Below are positions 7,671 to 16,462 of a DNA stretch of 51,890 nt, one piece after another (position 1 is the stretch's first letter; each line of letters opens with the position of its first letter). This stretch comes from Fictibacillus sp. FJAT-27399 (lineage in GTDB: Bacteria; Bacillota; Bacilli; Bacillales; Fictibacillaceae). Where the stretch lies: positions 666,499 to 718,388 of the forward strand of contig NZ_LMVC01000002.1 of assembly GCF_001510655.1 (NCBI RefSeq), in the 5' to 3' direction. The translations under genes and the position numbers were made by a program. The notes beneath the pieces were generated by a model. The model was not told the DNA's origin and ran no database searches. It saw only the letters and a program-made list of their open reading frames with translations.

Positions 7671-9851
7671 ATGACCATAGATGAAGTGTTACAAAACGCG
7701 GAAAGCTATCTTTCCCATGACGATATACAGCTTTTACGAAAAGCGTATGAATACGCTAAAGAAGCGCATGAAGGCCAGTTTCGAAAATCGGGTGAACCAT
7801 ACATTCAGCATCCGGTTGAAGTAGCTGGTATTTTGGTCGATCTTCAAATGGATCCGGTAACTGTTGCAGCCGGGTTTCTTCATGATGTAGTGGAAGACAC
7901 GCCGATTACGCTGAAAGATATCAGCGACCGGTTCAATGAAGAAGTGGCCATGCTTGTTGATGGCGTCACGAAGCTGAAGAAGATCAAGTTTAAGTCAAAA
8001 GAAGAGCAGCAAGCCGAAAATCACCGTAAAATGTTCGTAGCAATGGCCCAGGATATCCGCTGTATTTTGATTAAACTCGCAGACCGTCTTCATAATATGC
8101 GGACACTTAAGCATATGCCAAAAGAAAAACAGATTCAGAAAGCTAATGAAACACTTGAAATATTCGCTCCATTGGCACACAGGCTCGGAATTTCTACTAT
8201 TAAATGGGAACTAGAGGATGTTTCTTTAAGGTATCTTAATCCACAGCAATACTATCGAATTGTAAATTTAATGAAGCAAAAGCGCGCAGAGCGTGAGCAA
8301 TACGTCCAGGAAGTAATGGGAGAGATCAGCAGCCGGCTTTCCGAGGTTCAGATCAAGGCGGATATCTCCGGACGTCCGAAGCATATTTACAGCATCTACC
8401 GAAAAATGGTGAAGCAGAACAAACAGTTTAATGAAATCTATGATCTGCTTGCAGTGAGGGTTATCGTTCATAACATTAAAGACTGCTATGCCGCGTTAGG
8501 CATCATTCATACTGCATGGAAGCCGATGCCGGGACGGTTCAAAGATTATATCGCTATGCCGAAAGCCAATATGTATCAGTCTCTTCATACGACAGTAATC
8601 GGCCCTAAAGGAGATCCTCTCGAAGTGCAGATCCGTACAAGCGAGATGCACAGAGTAGCCGAGTACGGGATCGCGGCTCACTGGGCGTATAAAGATGGTT
8701 CCAAGAAGGCTCCGGTCAACACGTTTGAAAATAAGTTAACGTGGTTCAGGGAGATCCTTGAGTGGCAGAACGATGTGGCAGATGCCGAAGAATTCATGGA
8801 ATCTCTAAAAGTGGATTTGTTTTCAGACATGGTGTTCGTGTTCACGCCAAAAGGTGATGTAATCGAACTTCCTGCCGGTTCGGTTCCTCTTGATTTTGCT
8901 TATCGCATCCATACAGAGATCGGCAACCGCTGCATCGGTGCCAAAGTGAATGGCAAGATGGTAACCCTTGATTATACGCTGAAGACCGGTGACATTATTG
9001 AGATCATGACGAGCAAGCATTCCTACGGGCCGAGCCAGGACTGGCTGAAGATCACGCAAAGCTCTCATGCCAAAAATAAAATCCGCCAGTTCTTCAAGCG
9101 GGAACGCCGTGAAGAGAACGTCGCCAAAGGGAAAGAAATGATCGAAAAAGAAGTTACCGGACGGGGCTTCGAACTGAAGGATGTCTTCACACAGGAAAAT
9201 CTTCAGACGGTTATTAGAAAATATAATTTTGCGAACGAAGAAGATATGTATGCTGCTGTCGGTTATAACGGAATTACCGGTGCACAGATCGCGACACGCC
9301 TGACGGACAAACTCCGCCGCAAAAAAGATCAGGAACAGGACAACAAAGAAATCCTTGATGCCATTTCAGAATCGAAGAGCTTGCCATCAACCAAAAAAAC
9401 TGATTCAGGAATCGTTGTGAAAGGGATAGACAACCTTCTGATCCGTCTTTCCAAATGCTGCAATCCTGTACCTGGGGATGACATCGTCGGTTATATTACT
9501 AAAGGGCGCGGAGTTTCGGTACACCGCAAAGACTGTGTTAACGTCAACACAGATGATGCACAGGTTAGGCTACTGCCGGTAGAATGGGAGGGCAGCATCG
9601 AAAAACCGAAGAGCTACAATGTGGATATTGAAATCAGCGGCTTTGATCGAAGAGGCCTGCTCAATGAGGTTCTTCATGCTGTAGGCGAAACCAAGACGAA
9701 CATTACAGCCGTATCAGGCCGTTCAGACCGCAACAAGATGGCGACGATTAGTATGTCCATTTCCATTCACAATGTAAACCACCTGCAAAAAGTGGTGGAA
9801 CGGATTAAACAGATACCGGACATTTATGCGGTCCGCCGAGTGATGCAATAA
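7671..9851 (+). CDS. relA: RelA/SpoT-type bifunctional (p)ppGpp synthetase/hydrolase
   Basis: 726 residues, the full-length Rel of Firmicutes. It makes and degrades (p)ppGpp in the stringent response. Domains in order: HD hydrolase with HDVVEDTP (about 65-72) and [11 protein letters not shown], so hydrolysis should be intact; the synthetase domain with [10 protein letters not shown] and [17 protein letters not shown] (about 385-450, [14 protein letters not shown]); a helical region; a zinc-finger region [10 protein letters not shown]; and a C-terminal ACT domain ending VRRVMQ. The ribosome site is AGGTGA and dtd follows 23 bases downstream, an operon arrangement as in B. subtilis. Confidence 0.96.
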   Translation: MTIDEVLQNAESYLSHDDIQLLRKAYEYAKEAHEGQFRKSGEPYIQHPVEVAGILVDLQMDPVTVAAGFLHDVVEDTPITLKDISDRFNEEVAMLVDGVTKLKKIKFKSKEEQQAENHRKMFVAMAQDIRCILIKLADRLHNMRTLKHMPKEKQIQKANETLEIFAPLAHRLGISTIKWELEDVSLRYLNPQQYYRIVNLMKQKRAEREQYVQEVMGEISSRLSEVQIKADISGRPKHIYSIYRKMVKQNKQFNEIYDLLAVRVIVHNIKDCYAALGIIHTAWKPMPGRFKDYIAMPKANMYQSLHTTVIGPKGDPLEVQIRTSEMHRVAEYGIAAHWAYKDGSKKAPVNTFENKLTWFREILEWQNDVADAEEFMESLKVDLFSDMVFVFTPKGDVIELPAGSVPLDFAYRIHTEIGNRCIGAKVNGKMVTLDYTLKTGDIIEIMTSKHSYGPSQDWLKITQSSHAKNKIRQFFKRERREENVAKGKEMIEKEVTGRGFELKDVFTQENLQTVIRKYNFANEEDMYAAVGYNGITGAQIATRLTDKLRRKKDQEQDNKEILDAISESKSLPSTKKTDSGIVVKGIDNLLIRLSKCCNPVPGDDIVGYITKGRGVSVHRKDCVNVNTDDAQVRLLPVEWEGSIEKPKSYNVDIEISGFDRRGLLNEVLHAVGETKTNITAVSGRSDRNKMATISMSISIHNVNHLQKVVERIKQIPDIYAVRRVMQ

Positions 9852-9874
9852 AGATACAATTAAAGGAGTGCAAC

Positions 9875-10318
9875 ATGCGAATAGTATTGCAGCGCGTCAC
9901 AGATGCTGCCGTTACGGTAGAGGGAAAAGTGGTCGGCCAGATCGGCCACGGCTTGATGCTCCTTGTCGGAGTGACGCATGAAGATACAGAAAAAGATGCG
10001 GCTTTTCTTGCTGAAAAAGCAGTAAATCTCCGCATCTTTGAAGATGATCAGCAAAAAATGAACCTGTCACTCATAGACGTGGGAGGTTCCATATTATCGG
10101 TTTCACAGTTTACGCTATATGGTGACTGCAGAAAAGGCCGCCGCCCAAATTTCATGGGTGCTGCCAAACCTGATCATGCTTTTGATTTGTATGATAAATT
10201 CAACGATATGCTCCGTGAAAAGGGCATTGAGGTCAAAACCGGAATCTTTGGAGCGATGATGGATGTTGCATTCACCAATAACGGTCCAGTAACGCTCATT
10301 CTCGACAGCAGGGAATAA
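9875..10318 (+). CDS. dtd: D-aminoacyl-tRNA deacylase
   Basis: 147 residues. Removes D-amino acids (and glycine from mischarged tRNA) to keep translation homochiral. The family motifs SQFTLYGD (about 78-85) and TNNGPVTL near the C-terminus, which carries the cross-subunit Gly-cisPro motif, are both present. The start ATG 9875 lies 23 bases after relA behind AAAGGAG. The B. subtilis gene is yrvI. Confidence 0.95.
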   Translation: MRIVLQRVTDAAVTVEGKVVGQIGHGLMLLVGVTHEDTEKDAAFLAEKAVNLRIFEDDQQKMNLSLIDVGGSILSVSQFTLYGDCRKGRRPNFMGAAKPDHAFDLYDKFNDMLREKGIEVKTGIFGAMMDVAFTNNGPVTLILDSRE

Positions 10319-10323
10319 GTCCT

Positions 10324-10369
10324 GTTAAAACCTTTACCTTTTGGAAAAACTATAGCAAAAGGTGAAAGG
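10324..10369 (+). promoter_or_regulatory. Candidate forespore promoter inside a ribosome-site-masking hairpin
   Basis: CCTTTACCTTTTG (10331-10343) pairs with CAAAAGGTGAAAGG (10356-10369) apart from one bulged base. The right arm contains the ribosome site of the small HTH gene. Between the arms, GGAAAAACTA at 10343-10352 fits the sigma-F/G -10 pattern GGnrAnAnTW in every position; upstream GTTAA (10324-10328) is a 4/5 match to GYWTA, 14 bases away. A transcript starting near 10359 would lack the masking arm. Confidence 0.45.
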
Positions 10370-10372
10370 AAG

Positions 10373-10552
10373 ATGATGATGCGGCACGGAGAAAAGAGTG
10401 AACATGTCAATTCGCATATAAACCAGCTGATGGGGATTGACTTTCATGACTTTATACAGAAAGAGGCGTCTTCGAGCACGATGGAACTCGCTGAGGAATT
10501 TGGAGTCCCTCTACGCAGTGTGATCAGCCTTCGCAAAAAAATGAAACGCTGA
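10373..10552 (+). CDS. Small HTH-like protein (59 residues)
   Basis: Begins with three ATG codons (10373, 10376, 10379) 3-10 bases behind AAGGTGAAAGGAAG. The C-terminal half STMELAEEFGVPLRSVISLR reads as a helix-turn-helix, followed by the basic tail KKMKR. Similar short proteins are found between dtd and hisS in Bacillus (possibly YrzK) and are sometimes labelled sigma-70-like; I am not sure of the name. The ribosome site lies in a hairpin arm with a candidate forespore promoter in between, suggesting expression during sporulation. It could regulate transcription, but no target is visible. The hisS promoter starts 24 bases after the stop. Confidence 0.6.
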   Translation: MMMRHGEKSEHVNSHINQLMGIDFHDFIQKEASSSTMELAEEFGVPLRSVISLRKKMKR

Positions 10553-10575
10553 CTGCAACTTTTTTGCAAAAGGGA

Positions 10576-10604
10576 TTGACATAGCTCTTTTTGATGAGTA
10601 AGAT
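10576..10604 (+). promoter_or_regulatory. Sigma-A promoter for hisS-aspS
   Basis: Consensus TTGACA at 10576-10581, 17-base spacer, TAAGAT at 10599-10604. Drives the T-box leader. Confidence 0.8.
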
Positions 10605-10611
10605 AAATAAC

Positions 10612-10897
10612 AATTCAATGAAATCACCAGTGACGGAGAAAAGTAGGTAAACTCCACATGCCAAGAGAGGAAATGCCAGAGGCTGCAAGCATTTCTGCAT
10701 GATGATTTAGTGAAAGACACTCCCGAGGTTTCAATTCGAACGGAAAATGGACAATGCCCAGTAGAGTTGGACGCATGCAGGCGTTACGTGCAATTATGAG
10801 CGGAAGCATGAGCTTCAACCAGGGTGGCACCGCGGGTATATAACTCCCGTCCCTATTATTATTCAGATAATAATAGGGACGGGAGTTTTTTATTTTT
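10612..10897 (+). ncRNA. T-box leader of hisS-aspS with overlapping Asp/His specifier codons
   Basis: The T-box sequence AACCAGGGTGGCACCGCGG is at 10817-10835, followed by a strong terminator (arms at about 10842-10862 and 10866-10887, then T-rich). Uncharged tRNA binding would favour the antiterminator. In Stem I, the specifier-loop signature GTGAAA is followed at 10716-10720 by GACAC. This reads GAC (Asp) at 10716-10718 and CAC (His) at 10718-10720, fitting an operon that encodes both the His and Asp synthetases. Confidence 0.93.
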
Positions 10898-10940
10898 CAC
10901 GAAAGATTATTGGTTAACCAGGATGCAAGGAGGATGAAGG

Positions 10941-12209
10941 ATGGGTTATCAAATCCCGAGAGGAACCCAGGATATTTTACCGGGTACAGTTGAAAAATGG
11001 CAGTTTATAGAAGAGAAAGCACGAGAAATCTGCAGCAGATACAATTACAAGGAAATCAGAACACCGATTTTTGAACATACAGAACTGTTTTTAAGAAGTG
11101 TCGGTGATACAACTGACATCGTTCAAAAGGAAATGTACACGTTCACGGACCGCGGCGATAGGAGCCTGACACTGCGTCCGGAAGGAACGGCAAGCACAGT
11201 CAGGGCTTACGTCGAGAACAAATTATTTGGCCTGGCTCAGCAGCCTACTAAATTATATTACATCGGCCCAATGTTCCGTTATGAAAGGCCACAGGCTGGA
11301 AGATACCGTCAGTTTGTACAGTTTGGCATTGAAGCCATGGGCAGCGATGACCCATCCATCGATGCGGAAGTCATGGCACTGGCGATGGACGTCTACAAGG
11401 AACTTGGATTAAAAAGTCTTCGTCTCGTCTTAAATACTTTAGGAGACAAAGAAAGCCGAAAAGCGCATAGAGAAGCGCTTGTGGCGCACTTTGAACCGCG
11501 GATCGGAGAGTTCTGCCATGACTGCCAGAACCGTCTTCAAACCAATCCGCTCAGAATCTTGGATTGTAAAAAGGACCGGGATCATGAACTGATGAAAACA
11601 GCTCCATCGATTCATGATTATTTGAACGAAGAGTCACGGGAATATTTCGAAACAGTCAAGTCGACATTGACGGCAATGGGAATCGAATATGTGATCGATC
11701 CTAAACTCGTACGGGGCTTGGATTACTACAACCATACCGCTTTTGAAATCATGAGCGATGCGGAAGGCTTTGGAGCTATCACAACGTTAAGCGGAGGCGG
11801 CAGATACAACGGCCTTGCAGAAGAAGTTGGCGGCCCAGCCACACCAGGGATTGGATTTGCAATGAGCCTTGAACGATTATTACTCGCTTTAGATGCAGAG
11901 GGTGTTAAGCTGCCGATCGAAGATTCTCTTGACTGTTACCTCATTACCATGGGCGATCAGGCGAAAGAGCAAGCACCGTCTCTTCTCTATCGATTCCGTA
12001 AAGCCGGATTAAAAGCAGATAAAGATTATCTGGATAAAAAGATGAAAGCTCAGTTCAAAGCTGCAGACAGGACAAATGCCAAATTTGTTGCGGTCCTTGG
12101 CGATGATGAACTTGCGAATGGCGTCATCTCTGTTAAGGATATGGAGTCTGGTGAACAAACGGAAGTCGCACTCGACCAAGTCACAGAATATATACTGAAG
12201 CAAATTTGA
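10941..12209 (+). CDS. hisS: Histidyl-tRNA synthetase
   Basis: 422 residues, class II synthetase charging tRNA-His. Visible: GTQDILPG at the N-terminus, motif 2 [14 protein letters not shown] (about 112-125), the histidine-specific [15 protein letters not shown] (about 256-270), motif 3 [12 protein letters not shown], and a C-terminal anticodon-binding domain. The ribosome site AAGGAGGATGAAGG precedes ATG 10941. aspS starts 14 bases after the stop, so the two are translated from one mRNA under the T-box. Confidence 0.97.
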   Translation: MGYQIPRGTQDILPGTVEKWQFIEEKAREICSRYNYKEIRTPIFEHTELFLRSVGDTTDIVQKEMYTFTDRGDRSLTLRPEGTASTVRAYVENKLFGLAQQPTKLYYIGPMFRYERPQAGRYRQFVQFGIEAMGSDDPSIDAEVMALAMDVYKELGLKSLRLVLNTLGDKESRKAHREALVAHFEPRIGEFCHDCQNRLQTNPLRILDCKKDRDHELMKTAPSIHDYLNEESREYFETVKSTLTAMGIEYVIDPKLVRGLDYYNHTAFEIMSDAEGFGAITTLSGGGRYNGLAEEVGGPATPGIGFAMSLERLLLALDAEGVKLPIEDSLDCYLITMGDQAKEQAPSLLYRFRKAGLKADKDYLDKKMKAQFKAADRTNAKFVAVLGDDELANGVISVKDMESGEQTEVALDQVTEYILKQI

Positions 12210-12223
12210 GGAGGAATAACATC

Positions 12224-14011
12224 ATGTCGGAAAGAACGCATCAATGCGGAACATTAACTGAGAAGCATGTCGGAGAAGAAGTAAAGCTTACCGGCTGGGT
12301 ACAGAAGCGAAGAGATCTTGGAGGATTGATATTCATCGACCTTCGCGACCGTTCAGGACAGGTTCAGGTTGTTTTTAACCCCGAAGTATCCAGTGAAGCA
12401 TTAGATATTGCTGAAAAAGTAAGAAGTGAATTTGTTCTCTCTGTTAAAGGAACTGTAATTGCACGTGAGGAAGGTACTATTAATGAAAATGTACCGACCG
12501 GCCGAATTGAGATTCAAGGTAAAGAACTTGAAATCATCAACAGTTCAAAAACACCTCCTTTTTCCATTTCGGATGATAATGAAATTAACGAAGATGTCCG
12601 TTTAAAATATCGTTATCTGGATTTGAGAAGGCCGGTCATGCAGGAGACGATGAAACTGCGTTACCGTGTGACAAAAATGATTCGTGATTTTCTAGATAAG
12701 CAGGAGTTTATGGAAATTGAAACACCAATGCTGACAAAAAGTACTCCAGAAGGAGCCAGAGACTATTTGGTGCCAAGCCGGGTGCACCCAGGACAATTCT
12801 ATGCCCTGCCGCAGTCTCCTCAGCTCTTTAAGCAGCTCTTGATGGTATCTGGATTTGAACGCTATTTCCAAGTCGTCCGCTGCTTCCGTGATGAAGACTT
12901 ACGGGCGGACCGCCAGCCTGAGTTTACACAGATCGATATCGAGACTTCATTCCTTGGTCAAGAAGGCTTGATGAGCATGATGGAAGACCTTATGGTTCAA
13001 ATGGCAAGTGAAGTCCGCGGATTCTCCGTACAGACTCCTCTGCCTCGCCTTACTTATGCAGAAGCAATGGAGCGCTACGGATCTGACAAACCGGATACAC
13101 GTTTTGGGATGGAACTGATTAACGTTTCTGAAATTGTAAAAGAATCAGGGTTTAAGGTATTTGCTTCTACCGTTTTGGATGGTGGAGAAGTCAAAGCCAT
13201 CAACGTAAAAGGGCAAGCGGGCAATTACTCTCGAAAAGACATTGATCTGCTTACTGAATTCGTGAAACGGTATGGCGCAAAAGGATTGGCATGGCTCAAG
13301 TTTGAAGAGAATGAATTAAAAGGGCCGATCGCGAAATTCTTTACTGATGAAGAAAAACAAGGCCTTCTTGCTGCTTTAGAAGGTGAAGAGGGAGATTTAT
13401 TCCTGTTCGTCGCTGACAGCAAAAAAGTAGTTGCCGATGCTCTTGGAGCACTTCGCCTAAAGCTGGGTAAAGACCTTGATCTTATCGACGAAAGTGTGTT
13501 GAACTTCCTTTGGGTCGTTGATTTCCCGCTTGTTGAATATGATGAAGATGCAAACCGTTACGTTGCTCTTCACCATCCGTTCACGATGCCGAAAGAAGAA
13601 GATCTTGATCAGCTTGAGAGCAATCCCGGAGCTGTTCGTGCAAAAGCGTACGACCTTGTATTAAATGGGTATGAACTTGGCGGAGGATCTCAGCGTATTT
13701 ATCAGCGTGATCTTCAGGAAAAAATGTTCAAGACGCTCGGATTTACTGAAGAGGCAGCAAAGGAAGAGTTCGGTTTCTTAATGGATGCTTTTGAATATGG
13801 TACGCCACCGCATGGCGGTATTGCTTTAGGCCTAGACAGACTCGTGATGATTCTTGCCGGCAGAAACAACTTGAGAGATACGATCGCATTCCCGAAAACA
13901 GCCAGCGCAAGCTGTCTGTTAACGAATGCTCCATCACATGTTAGTGAAAAACAGCTCAATGAACTTCACCTCGCCGTAAAAGTGGAAAAAGAGAACGGAC
14001 AAAAGGCATAG
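12224..14011 (+). CDS. aspS: Aspartyl-tRNA synthetase
   Basis: 595 residues, class IIb bacterial-type AspRS. N-terminal OB anticodon-binding domain ([19 protein letters not shown]), motif 2 [20 protein letters not shown], the bacterial GAD insertion domain (about 290-420), and motif 3 [15 protein letters not shown]. The start ATG 12224 (MSERTHQCG) is behind GAGGAGG; the frame extends 6 codons further upstream without a better site. The cluster of the two synthetases is typical of Bacillus. Confidence 0.97.
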   Translation: MSERTHQCGTLTEKHVGEEVKLTGWVQKRRDLGGLIFIDLRDRSGQVQVVFNPEVSSEALDIAEKVRSEFVLSVKGTVIAREEGTINENVPTGRIEIQGKELEIINSSKTPPFSISDDNEINEDVRLKYRYLDLRRPVMQETMKLRYRVTKMIRDFLDKQEFMEIETPMLTKSTPEGARDYLVPSRVHPGQFYALPQSPQLFKQLLMVSGFERYFQVVRCFRDEDLRADRQPEFTQIDIETSFLGQEGLMSMMEDLMVQMASEVRGFSVQTPLPRLTYAEAMERYGSDKPDTRFGMELINVSEIVKESGFKVFASTVLDGGEVKAINVKGQAGNYSRKDIDLLTEFVKRYGAKGLAWLKFEENELKGPIAKFFTDEEKQGLLAALEGEEGDLFLFVADSKKVVADALGALRLKLGKDLDLIDESVLNFLWVVDFPLVEYDEDANRYVALHHPFTMPKEEDLDQLESNPGAVRAKAYDLVLNGYELGGGSQRIYQRDLQEKMFKTLGFTEEAAKEEFGFLMDAFEYGTPPHGGIALGLDRLVMILAGRNNLRDTIAFPKTASASCLLTNAPSHVSEKQLNELHLAVKVEKENGQKA

Positions 14012-14060
14012 GTAAGAAGTTTGAACTGTTAGAAAATTTAAATAATACGCTCCGATTCGC

Positions 14061-14089
14061 TTGTTTTCAATAAAACGATGTGGTATGAT
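14061..14089 (+). promoter_or_regulatory. Sigma-A promoter for 6S RNA
   Basis: TTGTTT at 14061-14066, 17-base spacer, extended -10 TGGTATGAT with TATGAT at 14084-14089. Places the RNA start near 14096-14098. Confidence 0.7.
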
Positions 14090-14096
14090 TTATACC

Positions 14097-14297
14097 AATA
14101 AGAGTCCTGATGTGTTCGTTAATACCGAATGTTTTGAGCCAACACTTTTTATTCGGGAGTCAGTGTTTCTGCAAGGCGTGCATGCCTCCGCGAAGAGGAC
14201 GCATAAATTGCGGAACAGGGCACCCACCTGCGAGAGCAGGTTCAAAACTTAGGAACTGACGGCACAGTTGGGACTCTCATCCAACACTTAATCTAAT
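14097..14297 (+). ncRNA. ssrS: 6S RNA (BsrA/SsrS type)
   Basis: This gene-free stretch between aspS and tcdA matches the position of bsrA in B. subtilis. It shares its recognisable segments: AGTCCTGATGTGTT at the 5' end, AACACTTTTTATT, the conserved GCCTCCGCGAAGAGGACGC / GCGGAACAGGGCACC arms around the central bulge, and GGGACTC near the 3' end. 6S RNA mimics an open promoter and binds the sigma-A RNA polymerase holoenzyme. Ends are estimated from the promoter and the terminator. A 63-codon open frame across it is a shadow. Confidence 0.9.
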
Positions 14298-14313
14298 ACA
14301 AGAATATAGAGGA

Positions 14314-14346
14314 AACCCGGACGGTTTGTCCGGGTTTTTGTTGTTT
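14314..14346 (+). terminator. Intrinsic terminator after 6S RNA
   Basis: AAACCCGGAC / GTCCGGGTTT arms with a short loop, followed by TTGTTGTTTTTT. Confidence 0.85.
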
Positions 14347-14424
14347 TTTGCTGCAGGATTTGAGTAAAGGTTGTACATGACAGGGAAATAGTATATTCTT
14401 TTTAGGAAGTAAGCTAAGAAGGTA

Positions 14425-14546
14425 CTATGAAGTAATGTCTAGCTTCAGCGCCTAGGGATGAAAATGAATTTCAGTTTTCAGTGTTGCTGAGTAAGAGTTC
14501 CAGCACTTGTCGGACCTTAGCAAGTCGCTTGCGCTTTTCTAGACTT
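14425..14546. repeat. Dispersed repeat family B, copy 1
   Basis: Begins TGTCTAGCTTCAGCGCCTAG and ends GTCGCTTGCGCTTTTCTAGAC. It is related to segments at 17811-17864 (opposite orientation, short) and 30785-30904. Such TCTAGCTTCAGCGC...GCGCTTTTCT elements are common between genes in Bacillaceae. It lies just upstream of the tcdA ribosome site. Confidence 0.75.
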
Positions 14547-14561
14547 GAAAGGAGAAGGTTC

Positions 14562-15329
14562 ATGTTACATCAGTTTTCAAGAAATGAGCTCGCCATTGGC
14601 GAAGATGGATTAGCCGCTTTAAAAGGAAGCACTGTCGGAATTCTTGGTATTGGAGGAGTCGGTTCTTTTTCAGCTGAAGCGCTTGCTCGAGCTGGAATCG
14701 GCAAACTTATCCTTGTGGATAAGGATGTTGTGGATATCACGAATGTCAACCGGCAGATCCATGCTTTATTGTCCACGGTAGGCCAGTCCAAAGTAGAACT
14801 TATGAAACAGCGCATTGCGGATATTAATCCCGAATGCGAAGTGATAGCATTACAGATGTTTTATACAGAAGAGACGTATGAACAGTTTTTTGCGTACGGC
14901 CTTGATTTTGTTGTGGATGCATCGGATACGATCACCTATAAAGTGCATCTTGCAAAGGAGTGCCTGACAAGAAAGATTCCGATCATTGCCAGCATGGGAG
15001 TGGCGAATAAGCTGGATCCGACTAGACTTCGCATTGCGGATATTTCAAAAACGTCGTATGATCCGATTGCCAGGGTAATGAGGCAGCGTCTTCGGAAGGA
15101 AGGCATCCATAAAGGAGTAACAGTAGTTTTCTCCGATGAAAAACCCGTTCAGATCAGAGAAGACATCCGGGAGAAAATTGTTCCTGAAAATGCTCCAGGA
15201 ATCAGAAAAGCTAAAATGCCGCCGTCCTCCAATTCTTTTGTTCCATCCGTTTCGGGACTGTTTATGGCTGGCCACGTGGTAAACAAACTGCTTGAAATTC
15301 ATAACATTACCATTAATAGAATGAATTGA
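14562..15329 (+). CDS. tcdA: tRNA threonylcarbamoyladenosine dehydratase
   Basis: 255 residues of the E1-like ThiF/MoeB superfamily. TcdA uses ATP to cyclise t6A37 in tRNA to ct6A. The ATP-binding GIGGVGSFSAEALARAG is at about residues 29-45, the adenylation-site D..NRQ as VVDITNVNRQI, and the C-terminal GLFMAGHVVNKLL ends the fold. ATG 14562 (MLHQFSRNEL) has a clear AAAGGAGAAGG site; longer reading upstream would run through repeat B. The B. subtilis orthologue is yrvM. Transcription ends in repeat A, shared with convergent rsfA. Confidence 0.92.
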   Translation: MLHQFSRNELAIGEDGLAALKGSTVGILGIGGVGSFSAEALARAGIGKLILVDKDVVDITNVNRQIHALLSTVGQSKVELMKQRIADINPECEVIALQMFYTEETYEQFFAYGLDFVVDASDTITYKVHLAKECLTRKIPIIASMGVANKLDPTRLRIADISKTSYDPIARVMRQRLRKEGIHKGVTVVFSDEKPVQIREDIREKIVPENAPGIRKAKMPPSSNSFVPSVSGLFMAGHVVNKLLEIHNITINRMN

Positions 15330-15339
15330 TTCATGCAAA

Positions 15340-15589
15340 AAAGGGGCTGTCCTGAAAGTCGAAAATTGACCTTCAGCAGCTCCTTTTTGGCTTGAAAATC
15401 TTCAATGAAAAGTTGATTGAAGTGGAAGGTGCGAGACTCCTGCGGGACTAGCGTGACAGGTGAGACTCCCGCAGGCGCTAGCGCCAAAAAGTAGGCGTTC
15501 ACGCCGGTAAGGCTCACCGCACGCCCCGCGGAAAGCGAGCACCCTGGAACGGAAATCAACAGCTTACAGACTTCTTGGACAGCCCCTTT
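15340..15589. repeat. Dispersed repeat family A, copy 2, complete with 13-bp terminal inverted repeats
   Basis: A 250-bp element bounded by perfect inverted ends AAAGGGGCTGTCC (15340-15352) and GGACAGCCCCTTT (15577-15589). Inside are a head hairpin (15342-15390), an inverted pair CCTGCGGGA / TCCCGCAGG and the palindrome GGCGCTAGCGCC. It has no coding potential of its own and looks like a MITE-type element. It sits between convergent tcdA and rsfA and probably acts as a two-way terminator. It lacks the 60-bp cassette found in copies 1 and 3. Confidence 0.85.
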
Positions 15590-16346
15590 ATTTTGCAAGT
15601 TTTTCGAGGTTTCCATTTTTGTCCATTCTGAAACTTTGGTTATCTGCGGCATCATCCTGCAGCAGCACCATTCTTCTTGCACGGTCCATAATCTGCAGCA
15701 GTGCCTGGTAATCTTCTTTCATGGCCGCAAAGTCTTTTTCCACCTTGTTCAGCTGCTCAGTAAGCTTCTGGTTTTGATGGAAAAGTTCTTCATTTTGCCG
15801 TTTTAGTGAGGCATTCTCGCCTTCTATTCGCCCATTTGCGAGACCGTTTCTATTGATTTCCGATAAGTAATCAATCACGTCATTAAGGCATATATTCTCT
15901 GTCTGATAGGTCTGGTAGGATGCCTGAGCAGGCTGAATGCTTGGAACAGGCACTGCTGCTGTATAGGCAGGTTCAGCCAGCTCCTGCAGAGGGGCAGTAG
16001 AGGTGAACGGTGTTCTGAAAAATTCTTCAGGATGATATACTTCATCATCTGCTGGTACCGCCTGTTTAACCGGAGGTTTTACTGGTTTGCTTTGCTGCTG
16101 GCCTTTAGCGATCGCCCGCTGCCGTTCTTTTCGCTGTTTTTTGGCAATCTTCAATGCTTGTTCGTATTTCTTCCTTACGATCGCATTCCACCGGAAGCCT
16201 ACAGCTGCGCTCGTGCGCTCCAGTTTATCGCCGACTTCCTCAAAGGCATGGAGCTGCGTACTGCCTTCGCGCACATGACGCAATACAGTTTCCGCAAGAA
16301 GCAGATCATCTTCTTCAGACCAGGCATCCTGTCTTACTTTTATCAT
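15588..16346 (-). CDS. rsfA: RsfA-family prespore transcriptional regulator
   Basis: 252 residues, near the 258 of B. subtilis RsfA. The N-terminus has a Myb/SANT-like DNA-binding domain (about residues 6-60, AWSEEDDLLLAETVLRHV ... VGFRWNAIVRKKY). A basic linker, a Pro/Gln-rich stretch and a C-terminal coiled coil (about 160-235, heptads of L/N/E) follow. RsfA fine-tunes sigma-F genes in the forespore. An AAGGAGAGG ribosome site precedes ATG 16346, but it lies in one arm of an 11-bp inverted repeat. The stop codon overlaps the last two bases of repeat A by position, so the C-terminus may have been trimmed by the insertion. RsfA or its paralogue YlbO cannot be separated by eye. Confidence 0.8.
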   Translation of the reverse strand: MIKVRQDAWSEEDDLLLAETVLRHVREGSTQLHAFEEVGDKLERTSAAVGFRWNAIVRKKYEQALKIAKKQRKERQRAIAKGQQQSKPVKPPVKQAVPADDEVYHPEEFFRTPFTSTAPLQELAEPAYTAAVPVPSIQPAQASYQTYQTENICLNDVIDYLSEINRNGLANGRIEGENASLKRQNEELFHQNQKLTEQLNKVEKDFAAMKEDYQALLQIMDRARRMVLLQDDAADNQSFRMDKNGNLEKLAK

Positions 16347-16350
16347 ATAT

Positions 16351-16418
16351 ATCCTCTCCTTGATTCATAATGTACGAGTTTATGTTCTCATTTTGAGCAA
16401 AAGGAGAGGATTCTATAC
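16351..16418 (-). promoter_or_regulatory. Candidate sigma-F promoter with ribosome-site-masking inverted repeat for rsfA
   Basis: AAGGAGAGGAT (16401-16411) and ATCCTCTCCTT (16351-16361) form a perfect 11-bp inverted repeat with a 39-base loop. The gene-proximal arm is the rsfA ribosome site. On the minus strand GTATA (16414-16418) is followed after 15 bases by GCTCAAAATG (16389-16398), a partial match to the sigma-F -10. The distal arm lies within the promoter spacer, so RNA from this promoter would lack it. Confidence 0.45.
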
Positions 16419-16462
16419 GTGCTCAGCAAAAATTGATAGTTTTTTATTAGCAGAGTGCTAGA

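Noticed and set aside
14061-14252. 63-codon plus-strand frame
   Set aside because: Lies inside 6S RNA, has no ribosome site, and the RNA explains the conservation.
15299-15682. 127-codon minus-strand frame across repeat A
   Set aside because: It runs through the repeat and overlaps rsfA and tcdA ends. The translated GVSPVTLVPQESRTFHF-type peptide is a common false annotation from this repeat in Bacillaceae.
16032-16370. 112-codon plus-strand frame opposite rsfA
   Set aside because: Antisense shadow of a well-supported gene, no ribosome site.
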